From the NCBI RefSeq assembly GCF_011759505.1, contig NZ_JAAOYO010000002.1:620001-684000 (forward strand): DNA of 64,000 nt, in the 5' to 3' direction. Every line of letters begins with the position of its first letter. Position 1 is the first letter of the stretch. A program made the position numbers and the translations under genes. Below the pieces are notes generated by a model, which saw nothing but the letters and a program-made list of their open reading frames with translations, ran no database searches and was not told the origin of the DNA. Origin of the DNA: Curtobacterium salicis. Lineage in GTDB: Bacteria; Actinomycetota; Actinomycetes; Actinomycetales; Microbacteriaceae. This document shows, one piece after another, positions 52,053 to 60,498 of this stretch.

Positions 52053-53474
52053 ATGAACAAGGCCCTCTGGAGCAAGAAGGCGCTCGCGATCCCCGCGTGC
52101 GCCGCGATCGTGATCGGCGGCATCACGCTCGTCGCCACCCCCGCGAACGCCGACCCGGCCGACCTCACGGTCACCAGCCAGTCGGTCGACGGCCGTGTCC
52201 TCACGGTCACCGGTACCGGCACCGCCGGCGACAACATCCAGCTCGACGAGGACTTCCGGGCGACGCGTCACCCGATCGCCGCGAACGGCAACTGGACGAT
52301 CACGTACACGATCCCCGGCACGAGCACCGCCGCGAACACGTACACGATCACGCAGACCCTGCCGAACGGCCTGAACCGCGACGGTCAGACCACGATCTCC
52401 GCCGCGGCCGACAAGCCGTTCGCGATCACGGGGCAGTCCGTCTCCGGTCGGACGCTGACGGTCACCGGCACCGGTGACGACGCCGACACCGTGAACTTCG
52501 ACGTCGGTTTCCCGGTGCAGCGCACGCCGATCGACGCCGACGGCACCTGGACGCTCTCGTACGACATCCCGGGCACCGACACGGACGCCCACACGTACAC
52601 GATCAACGAGCAGCGGCCGAACCTGTCGACCGTCGCCTCGCTGACCGTGACGGCCGCGGCCGAGAAGGCGCAGGCCGAGTTCTCGGTGACCTCGCCGGCG
52701 GACAACGCGGACCTCACGTCCCGCACCGTCACCTTCACCGGGACCGGCCGCGAGGGCGACCAGGTCAACGTGCTCGACGCAGCCGGCGATCGCCTCGGCG
52801 GGTTCAGCAACTTCGTCCGGGTCGGTGCCGACGAGCAGTGGTCGCTGCAGGTCACCTTCGCCGACGACGCCGCACAGCAGCAGAAGGTCACCGTGGCCGA
52901 CGTCCGCGGTGGCGGCAACGGCGGTCAGGCCCAGCTCACGCTGAACCTGCCGGCCGCGACGCCCGCGTCGCAGTTCACGCTGGTCACACCGAAGGACGGC
53001 TCGACCGTCGGTTCGCGCACCGTCACCTTCACCGGGACCGGCACGGTCGGCGACCTGGTGAACGTCCTCGACGCCGACGGCAACCGTGCGGCGCCGCAGG
53101 TGCTCGTCCAGGCCGACGGCACGTGGACCACGACCGGCACGTTCTCGGACTCGGCTGCCCAGGTGCAGAAGCTGTCCGTGAACCAGATCGGTGGCGCGCA
53201 GGGCCAGGGTGAGATCGACTTCACCATCACGCTCCCCGCCGTCGCGGTCACCCCGGGAACCGGGACCCCCGGAACCGGTACCCCCGGCACCGGGACCCCG
53301 GGAACGGGCACCCCCGGCACCGGCACGCCGACCACCGGCCCGACCGCCGGCACCCCGGGAACGGGCACGCCGACCACGGGCACCCCGAACGCCGGCGCCG
53401 GCACCGGCACCGGCACCACCGGCACCACGCCGACCCGCACCCCGGTCGGCACCCTGCCGGTCGTCAGCGGCTGA
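52053..53474 (+). CDS. Secreted Ig-like repeat protein with TPGTG tail
   Basis: 473 residues. Signal peptide (KKALAIPACAAIVIGGITLVATPANA) followed by four Ig-like modules in two pairs. Modules 1 and 2 share VTGTGxxxDxxxxDxxFxxxxxPIxAxGxWTxxYxIPGTxTxAxTYTI; modules 3 and 4 share SRTVTFTGTGxxGDxVNVLDAxGxR. The C-terminus is a TPGTG-repeat tail and has no LAXTG motif or membrane helix, so the product is probably secreted or held by non-covalent contacts. The ATG at 52053 gives a proper signal peptide. Confidence 0.8.
   Translation: MNKALWSKKALAIPACAAIVIGGITLVATPANADPADLTVTSQSVDGRVLTVTGTGTAGDNIQLDEDFRATRHPIAANGNWTITYTIPGTSTAANTYTITQTLPNGLNRDGQTTISAAADKPFAITGQSVSGRTLTVTGTGDDADTVNFDVGFPVQRTPIDADGTWTLSYDIPGTDTDAHTYTINEQRPNLSTVASLTVTAAAEKAQAEFSVTSPADNADLTSRTVTFTGTGREGDQVNVLDAAGDRLGGFSNFVRVGADEQWSLQVTFADDAAQQQKVTVADVRGGGNGGQAQLTLNLPAATPASQFTLVTPKDGSTVGSRTVTFTGTGTVGDLVNVLDADGNRAAPQVLVQADGTWTTTGTFSDSAAQVQKLSVNQIGGAQGQGEIDFTITLPAVAVTPGTGTPGTGTPGTGTPGTGTPGTGTPTTGPTAGTPGTGTPTTGTPNAGAGTGTGTTGTTPTRTPVGTLPVVSG
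53253..53335 (+). repeat. 15-bp minisatellite encoding TPGTG repeats
   Basis: Tandem 15-bp units (ACCGGGACCCCCGGA-type with small changes) encode the TPGTG linker of the Ig-like protein. Slippage here would alter tail length. Confidence 0.7.
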
Positions 53475-53560
53475 TCCAGCAGGACACCAGGTCGGGGGCA
53501 CGGCGTGCAGACGCCGTGCCCCCGTTCGTCACCCGGCGGCCCACCACGACGGAGAACACC

Positions 53561-54439
53561 ATGCCCACCACCCGCAGCGCGCGGCGCCTCGCCCCGGTCG
53601 CCCTCGCCCTCCTGCTCACCGTCGGCCTGACCGGCTGTCACGCCGAGGCCAGGGCCGGCACCACCCCGACCCACACACCCTCGGCGACCGCCACGGCCCA
53701 CGCCGACAACTACCGCGCCCCCTCGGCCGCGGCCGTCGCCGCGCTTCCGGAGGCGAAGTACGACGCCGTCATCGGCGGGCTGCTGCCCTCGTACGAGCCC
53801 GACGTGCCGGAGAGCGCCGACCACGCGTGGACGATCAGCACCGACGCCCCGCTCTACGGCGACGACCGGACGACGCCGGTGGCACGCCTGGCCGCGCAGA
53901 ACTTCCTGGGCGACGCGACGGTGGTCGTCCCCCTCCGCTTCGCCGGCGACTGGGCGCTCGTGATGACGCCGAGCCGACAGCAACTCCCGTCGGTGGCACC
54001 GAACGGCGCCGCCGCGCAGACCGCCGGGTGGGTCCGCCGTGACCTGCTGCACCGCGGACAGGCGCTCTCGGACCACCTCGTCATCGCGGTCGGTGCGCAG
54101 ACGGTGTCGATCGTCGACGCTGGCGGGAAGACCGAGCACGAGTTCCCGGCGGGCGTCGGCGCCGGTGGGACGCCGACGCCGACCGGGGTCGTCGGGTACG
54201 TCCAGGCGCGGTACCTCGACCCGGCGCAGGACCAGACGGTGCACGACATCACCCTGACGACCCTGCACTCCGCGGCAGCCGACGAGCCGTACGGCGGCGA
54301 CGACGGCGGCCTGATCGGCGTCCACTACGAGTCGGTGGCCCGGGGTGCGGTGTCACACGGGTGCGTTCGACTCGACGGGGACGCCATCGACGCGGTCAAC
54401 GCCCTCCCGCTCGGCACGGTCGTCCAGGTCGTCGCCTGA
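53561..54439 (+). CDS. L,D-transpeptidase lipoprotein
   Basis: 292 residues. Lipobox LTGC with Cys26 after a typical signal peptide, a Thr/Pro/Ala linker, an SH3-like beta region (about 95-160) and a YkuD domain. The catalytic stretch is SHGCVRLDGDAI with Cys268, preceded by IGVHYESVARGAV. It forms 3-3 peptidoglycan cross-links or attaches proteins at the outer face of the membrane. GGAG lies 6 nt before the ATG. Confidence 0.9.
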   Translation: MPTTRSARRLAPVALALLLTVGLTGCHAEARAGTTPTHTPSATATAHADNYRAPSAAAVAALPEAKYDAVIGGLLPSYEPDVPESADHAWTISTDAPLYGDDRTTPVARLAAQNFLGDATVVVPLRFAGDWALVMTPSRQQLPSVAPNGAAAQTAGWVRRDLLHRGQALSDHLVIAVGAQTVSIVDAGGKTEHEFPAGVGAGGTPTPTGVVGYVQARYLDPAQDQTVHDITLTTLHSAAADEPYGGDDGGLIGVHYESVARGAVSHGCVRLDGDAIDAVNALPLGTVVQVVA

Positions 54440-54532
54440 CCCCCGGTCCACCTCGCGGCGGTCCGGCTGAGCGTGACGGTCCGGCTCCGGAGCACGCTGG
54501 TGTGACACGACCGCTCGACGAGAGGAACCACC

Positions 54533-54691
54533 ATGAGCGACCCGATCGACGACATGAACCGCCTGCTCGACACGCAGCAGGCCGAGGAGCTCACCGACGG
54601 CGGCATCGGTTCCGTCGAGGGAGCCCCGCAGGACGTGATGCCGGAGACCGACCGCGGACGCGAAGCAGCGGACGAACGACCCGACGCCTGA
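54533..54691 (+). CDS. Small acidic protein
   Basis: 52 residues (SDPIDDMNRLLDTQQAEELT ... RPDA), supported by AGAGGA 6 nt before the ATG. Very acidic, no membrane segment or known domain. It shares the short upstream style of the following small gene, so both may be stress-related or regulatory. Function unknown. Confidence 0.55.
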   Translation: MSDPIDDMNRLLDTQQAEELTDGGIGSVEGAPQDVMPETDRGREAADERPDA

Positions 54692-54781
54692 TCCGCGCCG
54701 GCGGCCGAGCGCCTGAGCGCGCGCAGAGCGGACGCCGAGCACGGTTGACCCGTCAGTGATCCGACGAACGGAAGGAACACC

Positions 54782-54955
54782 ATGAGCGACCTCAGCGACA
54801 AGGCGAAGGACTTCGCGAACAGCGACAAGGGCGAGAAGGCGACGGACGCCGGTCTCGACAAGGCGGCCGGCGCCGCCGACAAGGCGACCGGCGGCGGCCA
54901 CGGCGACCAGATCGACAAGGCCGAGCAGGCTGCCGACGGCAAGATCGGCAACTGA
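54782..54955 (+). CDS. Small MT0933-antitoxin-like protein
   Basis: 57 residues. MSDLSDKAKDFANSDKGEKA ... GHGDQIDKAEQAADGKIGN has the Asp/Lys-rich pattern of the MT0933_antitox family (KAxDF, then GGxHxDQIDKAE). Ribosome site GGAAGGAA. No toxin gene is adjacent, so it may be a stand-alone small stress protein of the same fold. Confidence 0.65.
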   Translation: MSDLSDKAKDFANSDKGEKATDAGLDKAAGAADKATGGGHGDQIDKAEQAADGKIGN

Positions 54956-54962
54956 GCCCGAG

Positions 54963-55018
54963 ACGCACATGACGGGAGGCCCGGTACCAGCTGGTACCGG
55001 GCCTCCCGTCATGTGCGT
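54963..55018. repeat. Perfect 28-bp-arm palindrome between convergent genes
   Basis: Inverted repeat without loop, centred between 54990 and 54991, containing GACGGGAGGCCCGG and its complement. It serves as a likely bidirectional terminator and belongs to the GACGGGAGGC element family. Confidence 0.75.
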
Positions 55019-55042
55019 GGTCGCGGTGGGACCGCGACGGCG

Positions 55043-55210
55043 TCAGCCGCGGAAGAAGTCGGCGTACGAGGGGTCGCCGAGCGGCTGGGTGTGGCCGGGT
55101 TCGGCGAGCCGTTCCTCGACCATGGCCCGGATGGCGTCCGGCGGGGTGAGGCCGCGGCGACGCCACTCCATCGGGTTCTGCCGGAGCTGCACCAGGGTGT
55201 TCGTTCGCAT
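55043..55210 (-). CDS. Small basic protein of unknown function
   Basis: 55 residues (MRTNTLVQLRQNPMEWRRRG ... ADFFRG). No known domain. A TAGTT-N5-AACTA inverted repeat lies about 25-40 nt upstream, consistent with an operator. Confidence is limited by length. Confidence 0.55.
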   Translation of the reverse strand: MRTNTLVQLRQNPMEWRRRGLTPPDAIRAMVEERLAEPGHTQPLGDPSYADFFRG

Positions 55211-55234
55211 GGTGCAACACTGGCACGAAGTACC

Positions 55235-55249
55235 TAGTTCGTCTAACTA
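55235..55249. promoter_or_regulatory. Possible MarR-type operator
   Basis: TAGTT-CGTCT-AACTA, an inverted repeat of the size and type bound by MarR regulators, upstream of the 55210 gene. No MarR gene is present nearby. Confidence 0.35.
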
Positions 55250-55299
55250 CCTGTCCTGTAGACGCATCGTGCGGCCCATGACCCTGGCCCGACACAGCG

Positions 55300-55331
55300 C
55301 GAGCGGGCGCCCCCGTGGGGACGCCCGCTCG
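55300..55331 (-). terminator. Terminator of the subtilase gene
   Basis: CGAGCGGGCG (55300-55309) pairs with CGCCCGCTCG (55322-55331) with an inner CCCC/GGGG extension. It starts 15 nt after the stop at 55346. Confidence 0.7.
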
Positions 55332-55345
55332 TTCCGTCGTTCGGA

Positions 55346-58300
55346 CTACTTGTGGATGGCGTTCGTCGCCTTCGAGGTCGCCGTCGCGCTCGTCCAGCCG
55401 GTCTTCGACGCGGTGACGCGGAGGGACAGCTTGTGTCCGACGTCCGCGGTCGTCGACTTGTAGCTGGCCGACGTCGCGCCGCTGATCGACTGACCGTCAC
55501 GGAGCCAGCGGTACGAGTACGTCACGCCGCTGGTGTTCCACGTGCCGGGCTTGCCCTGCAGTTTCGAACCGACCAGCGAGGAGCCGGTGACCGTCACCGC
55601 ACTGCCGGACTGCAGTGCGAGTGCCGGCTGCACGGCGTTCGCCGTGAGCACGTCGGCCTGGTCCCCGACCGCGTTGTGCAGGTGCAGCAGCAGCACCTTC
55701 GCGTTCGCGGTCGACACGGCCCGGTCGACCCGGATCGCGTAGTCGTCCGCGAAGAGCGGCGTCGAGACACCGCCGCGCGTGAAGGACAGTGCCGGGGCGA
55801 AGCCGTCGAAGGTGACCGACTTCGTCTCGTCCACGACCGAGGACCCGGTGGTCGCCGCACCCGGCGCGTACGCAGACTCGGTGACGACCTGGTAGTCGAA
55901 GGTCGTGTTCTTCGACGTGGCGGTGTAGCCGAGTGCCGAGAGCGACACGGGGAGCACCTTCACGGCGGAGTCGAACGTGTTGGTGTCCTGCGACTCGTCG
56001 GCGTTCAGCGGCCAGGTGTCGACCGTCTTCTGCTTCGGGTCGTTGAGGTCGACCGTCGTGACGAACGTCGCGTCGACCACCGAGGACTTCGCGTCGTAGG
56101 TCAGGTAGTCCGGCGTGCCGTCGCGGTTCGTGTCGATGAGGACCTCGACGTTGGTGACCGCACCCGGGTCGGCGTCCGGCCCCTGCGTCTGGACACCGAA
56201 GGACACGACGCCCTGCGACTTGTCCGCCAGGCCCGCGGCCGTGGAGCTCGCCCCGAAGGCACGGACGTCAGCGGCCGCCAGGGACTGCTGGGCCGAACCG
56301 GCCGGGAAGGCCTCCTTCGGGTCGGTGCCGCCGAGGACGAACGGAGCCGCGAGGGCCGTGTACTTCGCGGACCCGCTGCCCTGGGAGAGTCCGGCCCCGC
56401 TGAGCGCGATGGTGCTCGACGTCGACGATCCGGTGAAGCTGACGTCGTCGCCGTGCACGGCGCTGACCGGCTTCGGCGCGGCGTACACACCGAGTCGCAT
56501 CGGCGTCACGTCGGACGCGGCCGGCGTGAAGGTCACCAGGCCGGTGGCCGCCGAGACGAACTCACGCGGGTAGCCCTGCTGGACCTGCTCCTGCGTCGGG
56601 TCGATCGTCTTCCGCAGGAGGGTCGGATCGGTGACCGTCATGGTGAGGGTGACCGTGGCCGTGCCGTTCGCCGGGACCGTCACCGTCTTCGCGCTGAGCG
56701 AGAAGGCGACGCCGGACTTGGCGATGCGGGATTCGTACGCCACCGAGTACGTGTGGGCGACGTCGGCCGTGTTGCGCACCAGCAGGGTGCGCTTGGCGGT
56801 CGTCGGGCCGCTCACCTCGACGACGCCGAAGGACGCCGTGACCAGCTTGTCGTTCTCCTGGCTGCGGACCGTGGTGGTGTCCTGGACCGCCTGCAGCGCG
56901 TCGACGCGACCGGTGCCCTGGCGGAGCAGCGTGGCGGTCTGGTCGTCGGTGGCGCTCTGCTGCACGTCCGAGGTCGCGGTGTTCATCAGCGCGGCCTTCA
57001 CCTCCGGCGCGCTCCAGCCCGGGTGGGCCTCGAACGCCAGGGCGGCGACTCCGGCGACGTGCGGGGTGGCCATCGAGGTACCGCTCATCGACACTCGGCC
57101 GTTGCCGGTGCCGTTCGCGGCGGAGATGACGTTGACGCCGGGGCCGGCGATGTCCGGCTTGACGATGTCGTCGACCGATCCGTGGACGCCCCGGCTCGTG
57201 AACGGCGCGAGGGTGTTGGTCGTGGCCTGGCCCTCGGCGACGTCGAAGCCCTTGAGCTCGTCGGCGAAGCGCACGTGCAGGGTCCCGGCCTTCGCCGCGG
57301 CCTGGAGGCTCGCAGCACTGTCCGCGGTCAGCTCGGCTCCCGGGATGGTCGCGTTGCCCGCGATGCCCGAGTCGAACTCGTTGACCGTGCCGGCGAGCAG
57401 GACGCCGATGCCACCGGCGGCCTGGACGTTGTTGAAGCGCACCGCCGAGCCGCACTCGAGTGCACCGTCGGTCCACTTCAGCCAGGCGATCTTGCCCTTC
57501 AGTGCAGCGGCCTCGTCACCCGTGAAGGGCGTGCAGCCGTCGACGTCGACCGTCGGGACGAACACGTCGCCCTCGACGGGGAGCGTGCCCTGGTAGCTCG
57601 AGGAGTACTGCGAGCGGTAGGTCTTCGCGAGGTCCTCGGGCTGGGTCACCTGGACGCCGTCGTAGAGGCTCTGGCCGGTGGCGGCCGCGGCGACCGTGAG
57701 GGCCCCCTCGGCCGTGCCCGGTGCGCCGCCCACGTCGGTGAAGTCGTCGGCGTTGCCGGACGCGATCACGGGCAGGACGCCGCGGTCGGTCAGGGCGTCG
57801 ATCTTCTGGTTGTCGGGGTCGTCGGTCGCGCCGTAGTCCGACCCGAGCGACAGGTTGATGACGTTGATGTCCTTGCCCTCGGTGAGCGCCTGTCCCACCC
57901 AGTCCAGCGCCGCGCCGGTCAGGTCCGTGGACCCGCCGCCGTCGCCGAACACCTTGAGGGAGTACAGCCCGGCCTGGGGCGCGCTGCCCGGACCGACCCA
58001 CATGTCCTGCACCTGCTGCGGCGTCAGCGAGGTGTAGTCGCCGCGGAAGGTGGTCTTGTCGGCGTTGAGGCCGAAGCCGGCCGCGGTGCCGGCGACGTGG
58101 GTGCCGTGGTCGCCGCCCTTGCCGTCGATCGGGTTCGCGTCCGGCGCGGGGACCGGCTGGTAGGCCGTCGAGCTCGGGTCCGCGTTGTAGGTGGGGCCGG
58201 CGAAGTCGTAGCCGCCGAGGAACTTCGACGGGTCGTACCAGCTGCTCGCCGGGGCACCGGTGCTGGCCAGGGCGTCCTGGTAGGCCGCGGTCGTGCCGGG

Positions 58301-59023
58301 GCCGCCGAAGTCGGCCTGCGTGTAGTCCAGGCCGGTGTCGAGCACGGCGATGTTGACGCCCTTGCCGGTGTGGCCGGTGGCGGTCCAGGCGTCGTACGCC
58401 CGGGTGTAGAGGTCGCTCGCCGCGTTCTTCGGGCTGACGCCGTCGGCACCGGGGCGGACCATGTCGGGGTCGACGCCGGACGGGGCAGCACCGTCGTCCG
58501 CGTTCACGGTCGGCTCGACGACCTTCTTCGGGGTGAGCGCGACGATGCTCGCGACGTCGGAGCGCTTCGCGATCTCGGCCAGGGCGGAGACGTCGGCGAC
58601 GACGGCGATGCCCGGGACGGTGTACTCGGTCGCGTACAGCTCGGTGGCGTCCGGGTCAGCGGCACGCACCGCGGCCCGGACCTTCGCGACGGTCGACTCG
58701 ATGGTCGCGACGCGGCTCTGCGCGGCGGAGGAAGGGCGCTTCGACCGGGTCAGGTCGCCGCCCTTCGCCGCCGCGTCGACCTCGAGCGCGCCGGCACCGG
58801 TGGTGCGGACGAACGCGCTGACGGTCTTCGTGGGCTTGGCGTTCCGCAGCGGGGCGGAGAGCTTGAGGTCGGCCGCGGCGGGGACGGCGGCCGGTGCCGC
58901 CGAGGCCGCACCGCCGACGGCGAGTCCGCCGCAGGCAAGTGCCGCCACCGCGACGATCGAGGTCAGCAGCCGCGGGGAGCGGTACCGACGGGAAGGGTTG
59001 TTGGGTGGTGTCGCTCGTGGCAC
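55346..59023 (-). CDS. Large secreted subtilase (S8) with PA insert and C-terminal beta domains
   Basis: 1225 residues from GTG (AGGAG 7 nt upstream). Signal peptide ends near residue 43, then an I9-like propeptide (TKTVSAFVRTTG ... VPGIAVVADVSALAEIAKRSDV). The catalytic domain has Asp229 in AVLDTGLDY, His306 in GGDHGTHVAGT, and Ser650 in MSGTSMATPHVAG. A PA domain lies between His and Ser (about 500-600). C-terminal Ig/Fn3-like domains and a final AIR9-like module (YSYRWLRDGQSISGATSASY ... LSLRVTASK) follow. It degrades extracellular protein. It has no LAXTG signal, so it is probably released. Confidence 0.92.
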   Translation of the reverse strand: MPRATPPNNPSRRYRSPRLLTSIVAVAALACGGLAVGGAASAAPAAVPAAADLKLSAPLRNAKPTKTVSAFVRTTGAGALEVDAAAKGGDLTRSKRPSSAAQSRVATIESTVAKVRAAVRAADPDATELYATEYTVPGIAVVADVSALAEIAKRSDVASIVALTPKKVVEPTVNADDGAAPSGVDPDMVRPGADGVSPKNAASDLYTRAYDAWTATGHTGKGVNIAVLDTGLDYTQADFGGPGTTAAYQDALASTGAPASSWYDPSKFLGGYDFAGPTYNADPSSTAYQPVPAPDANPIDGKGGDHGTHVAGTAAGFGLNADKTTFRGDYTSLTPQQVQDMWVGPGSAPQAGLYSLKVFGDGGGSTDLTGAALDWVGQALTEGKDINVINLSLGSDYGATDDPDNQKIDALTDRGVLPVIASGNADDFTDVGGAPGTAEGALTVAAAATGQSLYDGVQVTQPEDLAKTYRSQYSSSYQGTLPVEGDVFVPTVDVDGCTPFTGDEAAALKGKIAWLKWTDGALECGSAVRFNNVQAAGGIGVLLAGTVNEFDSGIAGNATIPGAELTADSAASLQAAAKAGTLHVRFADELKGFDVAEGQATTNTLAPFTSRGVHGSVDDIVKPDIAGPGVNVISAANGTGNGRVSMSGTSMATPHVAGVAALAFEAHPGWSAPEVKAALMNTATSDVQQSATDDQTATLLRQGTGRVDALQAVQDTTTVRSQENDKLVTASFGVVEVSGPTTAKRTLLVRNTADVAHTYSVAYESRIAKSGVAFSLSAKTVTVPANGTATVTLTMTVTDPTLLRKTIDPTQEQVQQGYPREFVSAATGLVTFTPAASDVTPMRLGVYAAPKPVSAVHGDDVSFTGSSTSSTIALSGAGLSQGSGSAKYTALAAPFVLGGTDPKEAFPAGSAQQSLAAADVRAFGASSTAAGLADKSQGVVSFGVQTQGPDADPGAVTNVEVLIDTNRDGTPDYLTYDAKSSVVDATFVTTVDLNDPKQKTVDTWPLNADESQDTNTFDSAVKVLPVSLSALGYTATSKNTTFDYQVVTESAYAPGAATTGSSVVDETKSVTFDGFAPALSFTRGGVSTPLFADDYAIRVDRAVSTANAKVLLLHLHNAVGDQADVLTANAVQPALALQSGSAVTVTGSSLVGSKLQGKPGTWNTSGVTYSYRWLRDGQSISGATSASYKSTTADVGHKLSLRVTASKTGWTSATATSKATNAIHK

Positions 59024-59138
59024 GCAGCACACTCCTGGGCTCTGTCCGACTTCGGGGTGAAGTTCTGATGAAGCTATGTGGTCACCCGCAACACAGGGAG
59101 TCGGCAGTTCAGGGGACAGAACCTGTGGTTCTGCAAAG

Positions 59139-59167
59139 TTGCACACCGGTGTGCAGGTTATTAGGAT
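59139..59167 (+). promoter_or_regulatory. Promoter of the TetR operon with palindromic operator
   Basis: -35 TTGCAC (59139-59144), 17-bp spacer, -10 TAGGAT (59162-59167) and 6 nt to ATG 59174. The perfect 16-bp palindrome TGCACACCGGTGTGCA (59140-59155) covers the -35 box and half the spacer, the usual site of TetR autorepression. Confidence 0.75.
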
Positions 59168-59173
59168 GGGTGC

Positions 59174-59815
59174 ATGACCACCACCGATCGGCCCGCCCGC
59201 GCGCCACGACGGGACGCGACCGAGAACCGTGCCGCACTCGTCCAGGCTGCCCGGACGCTCCTGCAGGCCGATCCGGACGCGTCCCTCGAATCGATCGCCG
59301 CGCACGCCGGATTGTCCCGGCGTGCGGTCTACGGACACTTCCCCTCCCGCGACGACCTCATGCGCGAGGTCGTCGCCGGCGGCGCCGAGCGCATCCTGGC
59401 CGCGATGCCCAGCCGAGCCGCCCTCGCCGGGCTCCCCCCGGCCTCCCGGCTGGCCGCGATCGCCGTGACCCTCTGGACCGAGGTGTCCCACGTCCGCTCG
59501 ATGGCGGTCATCGCCGTCCGCGGACCACTCGTCGAGACCGTCGCCACGGTGTTCGCCCCGCTGCGCGAGCAGGTCCGCGACGCCTGCGCCCTCGGCATCG
59601 CCGACGGGTCGATGCGCGACGACGTCGATGCCGCGACCCTCGGGCGACTCGTCGAGGGCGCGTGCCTGGCGGTCCTCGACGAAGCCACACGCTCGGCGAC
59701 CCCGGACGACGCCGGTCGCCGCATGGTCGTCCTCTCCGCACTCGGCATGGCGGGCGTCGACTGGCGCACCGCCCTGCTCGCCCTGCCCGCCACCCTCCCG
59801 GAGGACCCCGCATGA
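59174..59815 (+). CDS. TetR-family repressor
   Basis: 213 residues. N-terminal HTH in NRAALVQAARTLLQADPDASLESIAAHAGLSRRAVYGHFPSRDDLMREVV, followed by an alpha-helical ligand domain. It sits immediately after a perfect operator palindrome and is coupled (ATGA) to the next two genes, so it probably represses this operon and is released by an unknown compound, perhaps an envelope stressor. Confidence 0.92.
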   Translation: MTTTDRPARAPRRDATENRAALVQAARTLLQADPDASLESIAAHAGLSRRAVYGHFPSRDDLMREVVAGGAERILAAMPSRAALAGLPPASRLAAIAVTLWTEVSHVRSMAVIAVRGPLVETVATVFAPLREQVRDACALGIADGSMRDDVDAATLGRLVEGACLAVLDEATRSATPDDAGRRMVVLSALGMAGVDWRTALLALPATLPEDPA

Positions 59816-60498
59816 CGCTCGAACTCGCCGCCGTCGGCATCGGCACCGAACCCGGCGCCGCGCTCCCCGCCGTCAGCGCCGTCGCAGCCCCCGGACACCC
59901 GGGCATCGTCGCCGTCGAGACCGAGCAGGCACCCGTGCTCGCGTCCCTCGTCGCCGGCGGCCGGATGAAGCCCGACACCGGGCGGGTCCTGCTCGACGGG
60001 CACGACGACCCCGCGGGCATCCGCCGGGCGTTCGCCCTCGTCGACACCCCGGGGGTCGCCGAGCCGTTCCCGGTGATGAGCCTCAAGCGCATCGTGCACG
60101 AAGAGCTCGCCTTCGCCGGACGCCGACCCTCCCGCAGCGACGTCGCGACCGTGCTCGACGAACTCGGCATGACGAGCTGGGCCGACACCCACGTGCAGCG
60201 CGTGCCGACCGACGTCCGCGTGCGGCTGCTCGCCGAACTGGCACTCCTGCGGCCGGACGTCACCGGACTCGTCATCACCGCTCCCGAACGGCACGGCGGC
60301 ACGGTGGCCGACTGGTTCGCCGTCGTCCGCGAGATCGCCCGACGCGGCACCACCGTCGTGCTCGTGACCTCGAAGGCCGCGGCGGAGACGGCCTCGGCAC
60401 TGCTCGACACCGTCGCCGACGAGCCGCTCGACACGACCGCCGACCCGGACACCATCACCACCACCGACGCAACCGCTCCCCTGGAGACCCGCTCGTGA
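59812..60498 (+). CDS. Degenerate ABC-ATPase-like protein
   Basis: 228 residues. The order of segments follows an ABC nucleotide-binding domain: a GHPGIVAVETEQAPVLASLVAGG region at the Walker A place, TGRVLLDGHDDPAGIRRAFALVDTPG, EELAFAGRRP, LLAELALLRPDVTGLVITAPE at the signature/Walker B place, and GTTVVLVTSKAAA. However, there is no GxxGxGK(S/T), no LSGGQ and no Asp-Glu pair. It should not hydrolyse ATP. It lies between the TetR and YhgE genes with overlapping codons, so it is probably a structural or regulatory partner of the YhgE protein. Confidence 0.75.
   Translation: MTLELAAVGIGTEPGAALPAVSAVAAPGHPGIVAVETEQAPVLASLVAGGRMKPDTGRVLLDGHDDPAGIRRAFALVDTPGVAEPFPVMSLKRIVHEELAFAGRRPSRSDVATVLDELGMTSWADTHVQRVPTDVRVRLLAELALLRPDVTGLVITAPERHGGTVADWFAVVREIARRGTTVVLVTSKAAAETASALLDTVADEPLDTTADPDTITTTDATAPLETRS

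Noticed and set aside
54782..54955. A complete toxin-antitoxin pair
   Set aside because: No toxin gene lies on either side; only an antitoxin-like sequence is supported.
55352..59068. Long plus-strand open frame opposite the subtilase
   Set aside because: The minus strand has complete catalytic motifs and a ribosome site; the plus frame is low-complexity Arg/Gly/Val.
59812..60498. Functional ABC transporter ATPase
   Set aside because: No Walker A lysine, no LSGGQ and no Walker B Asp-Glu; recorded as a degenerate homologue.
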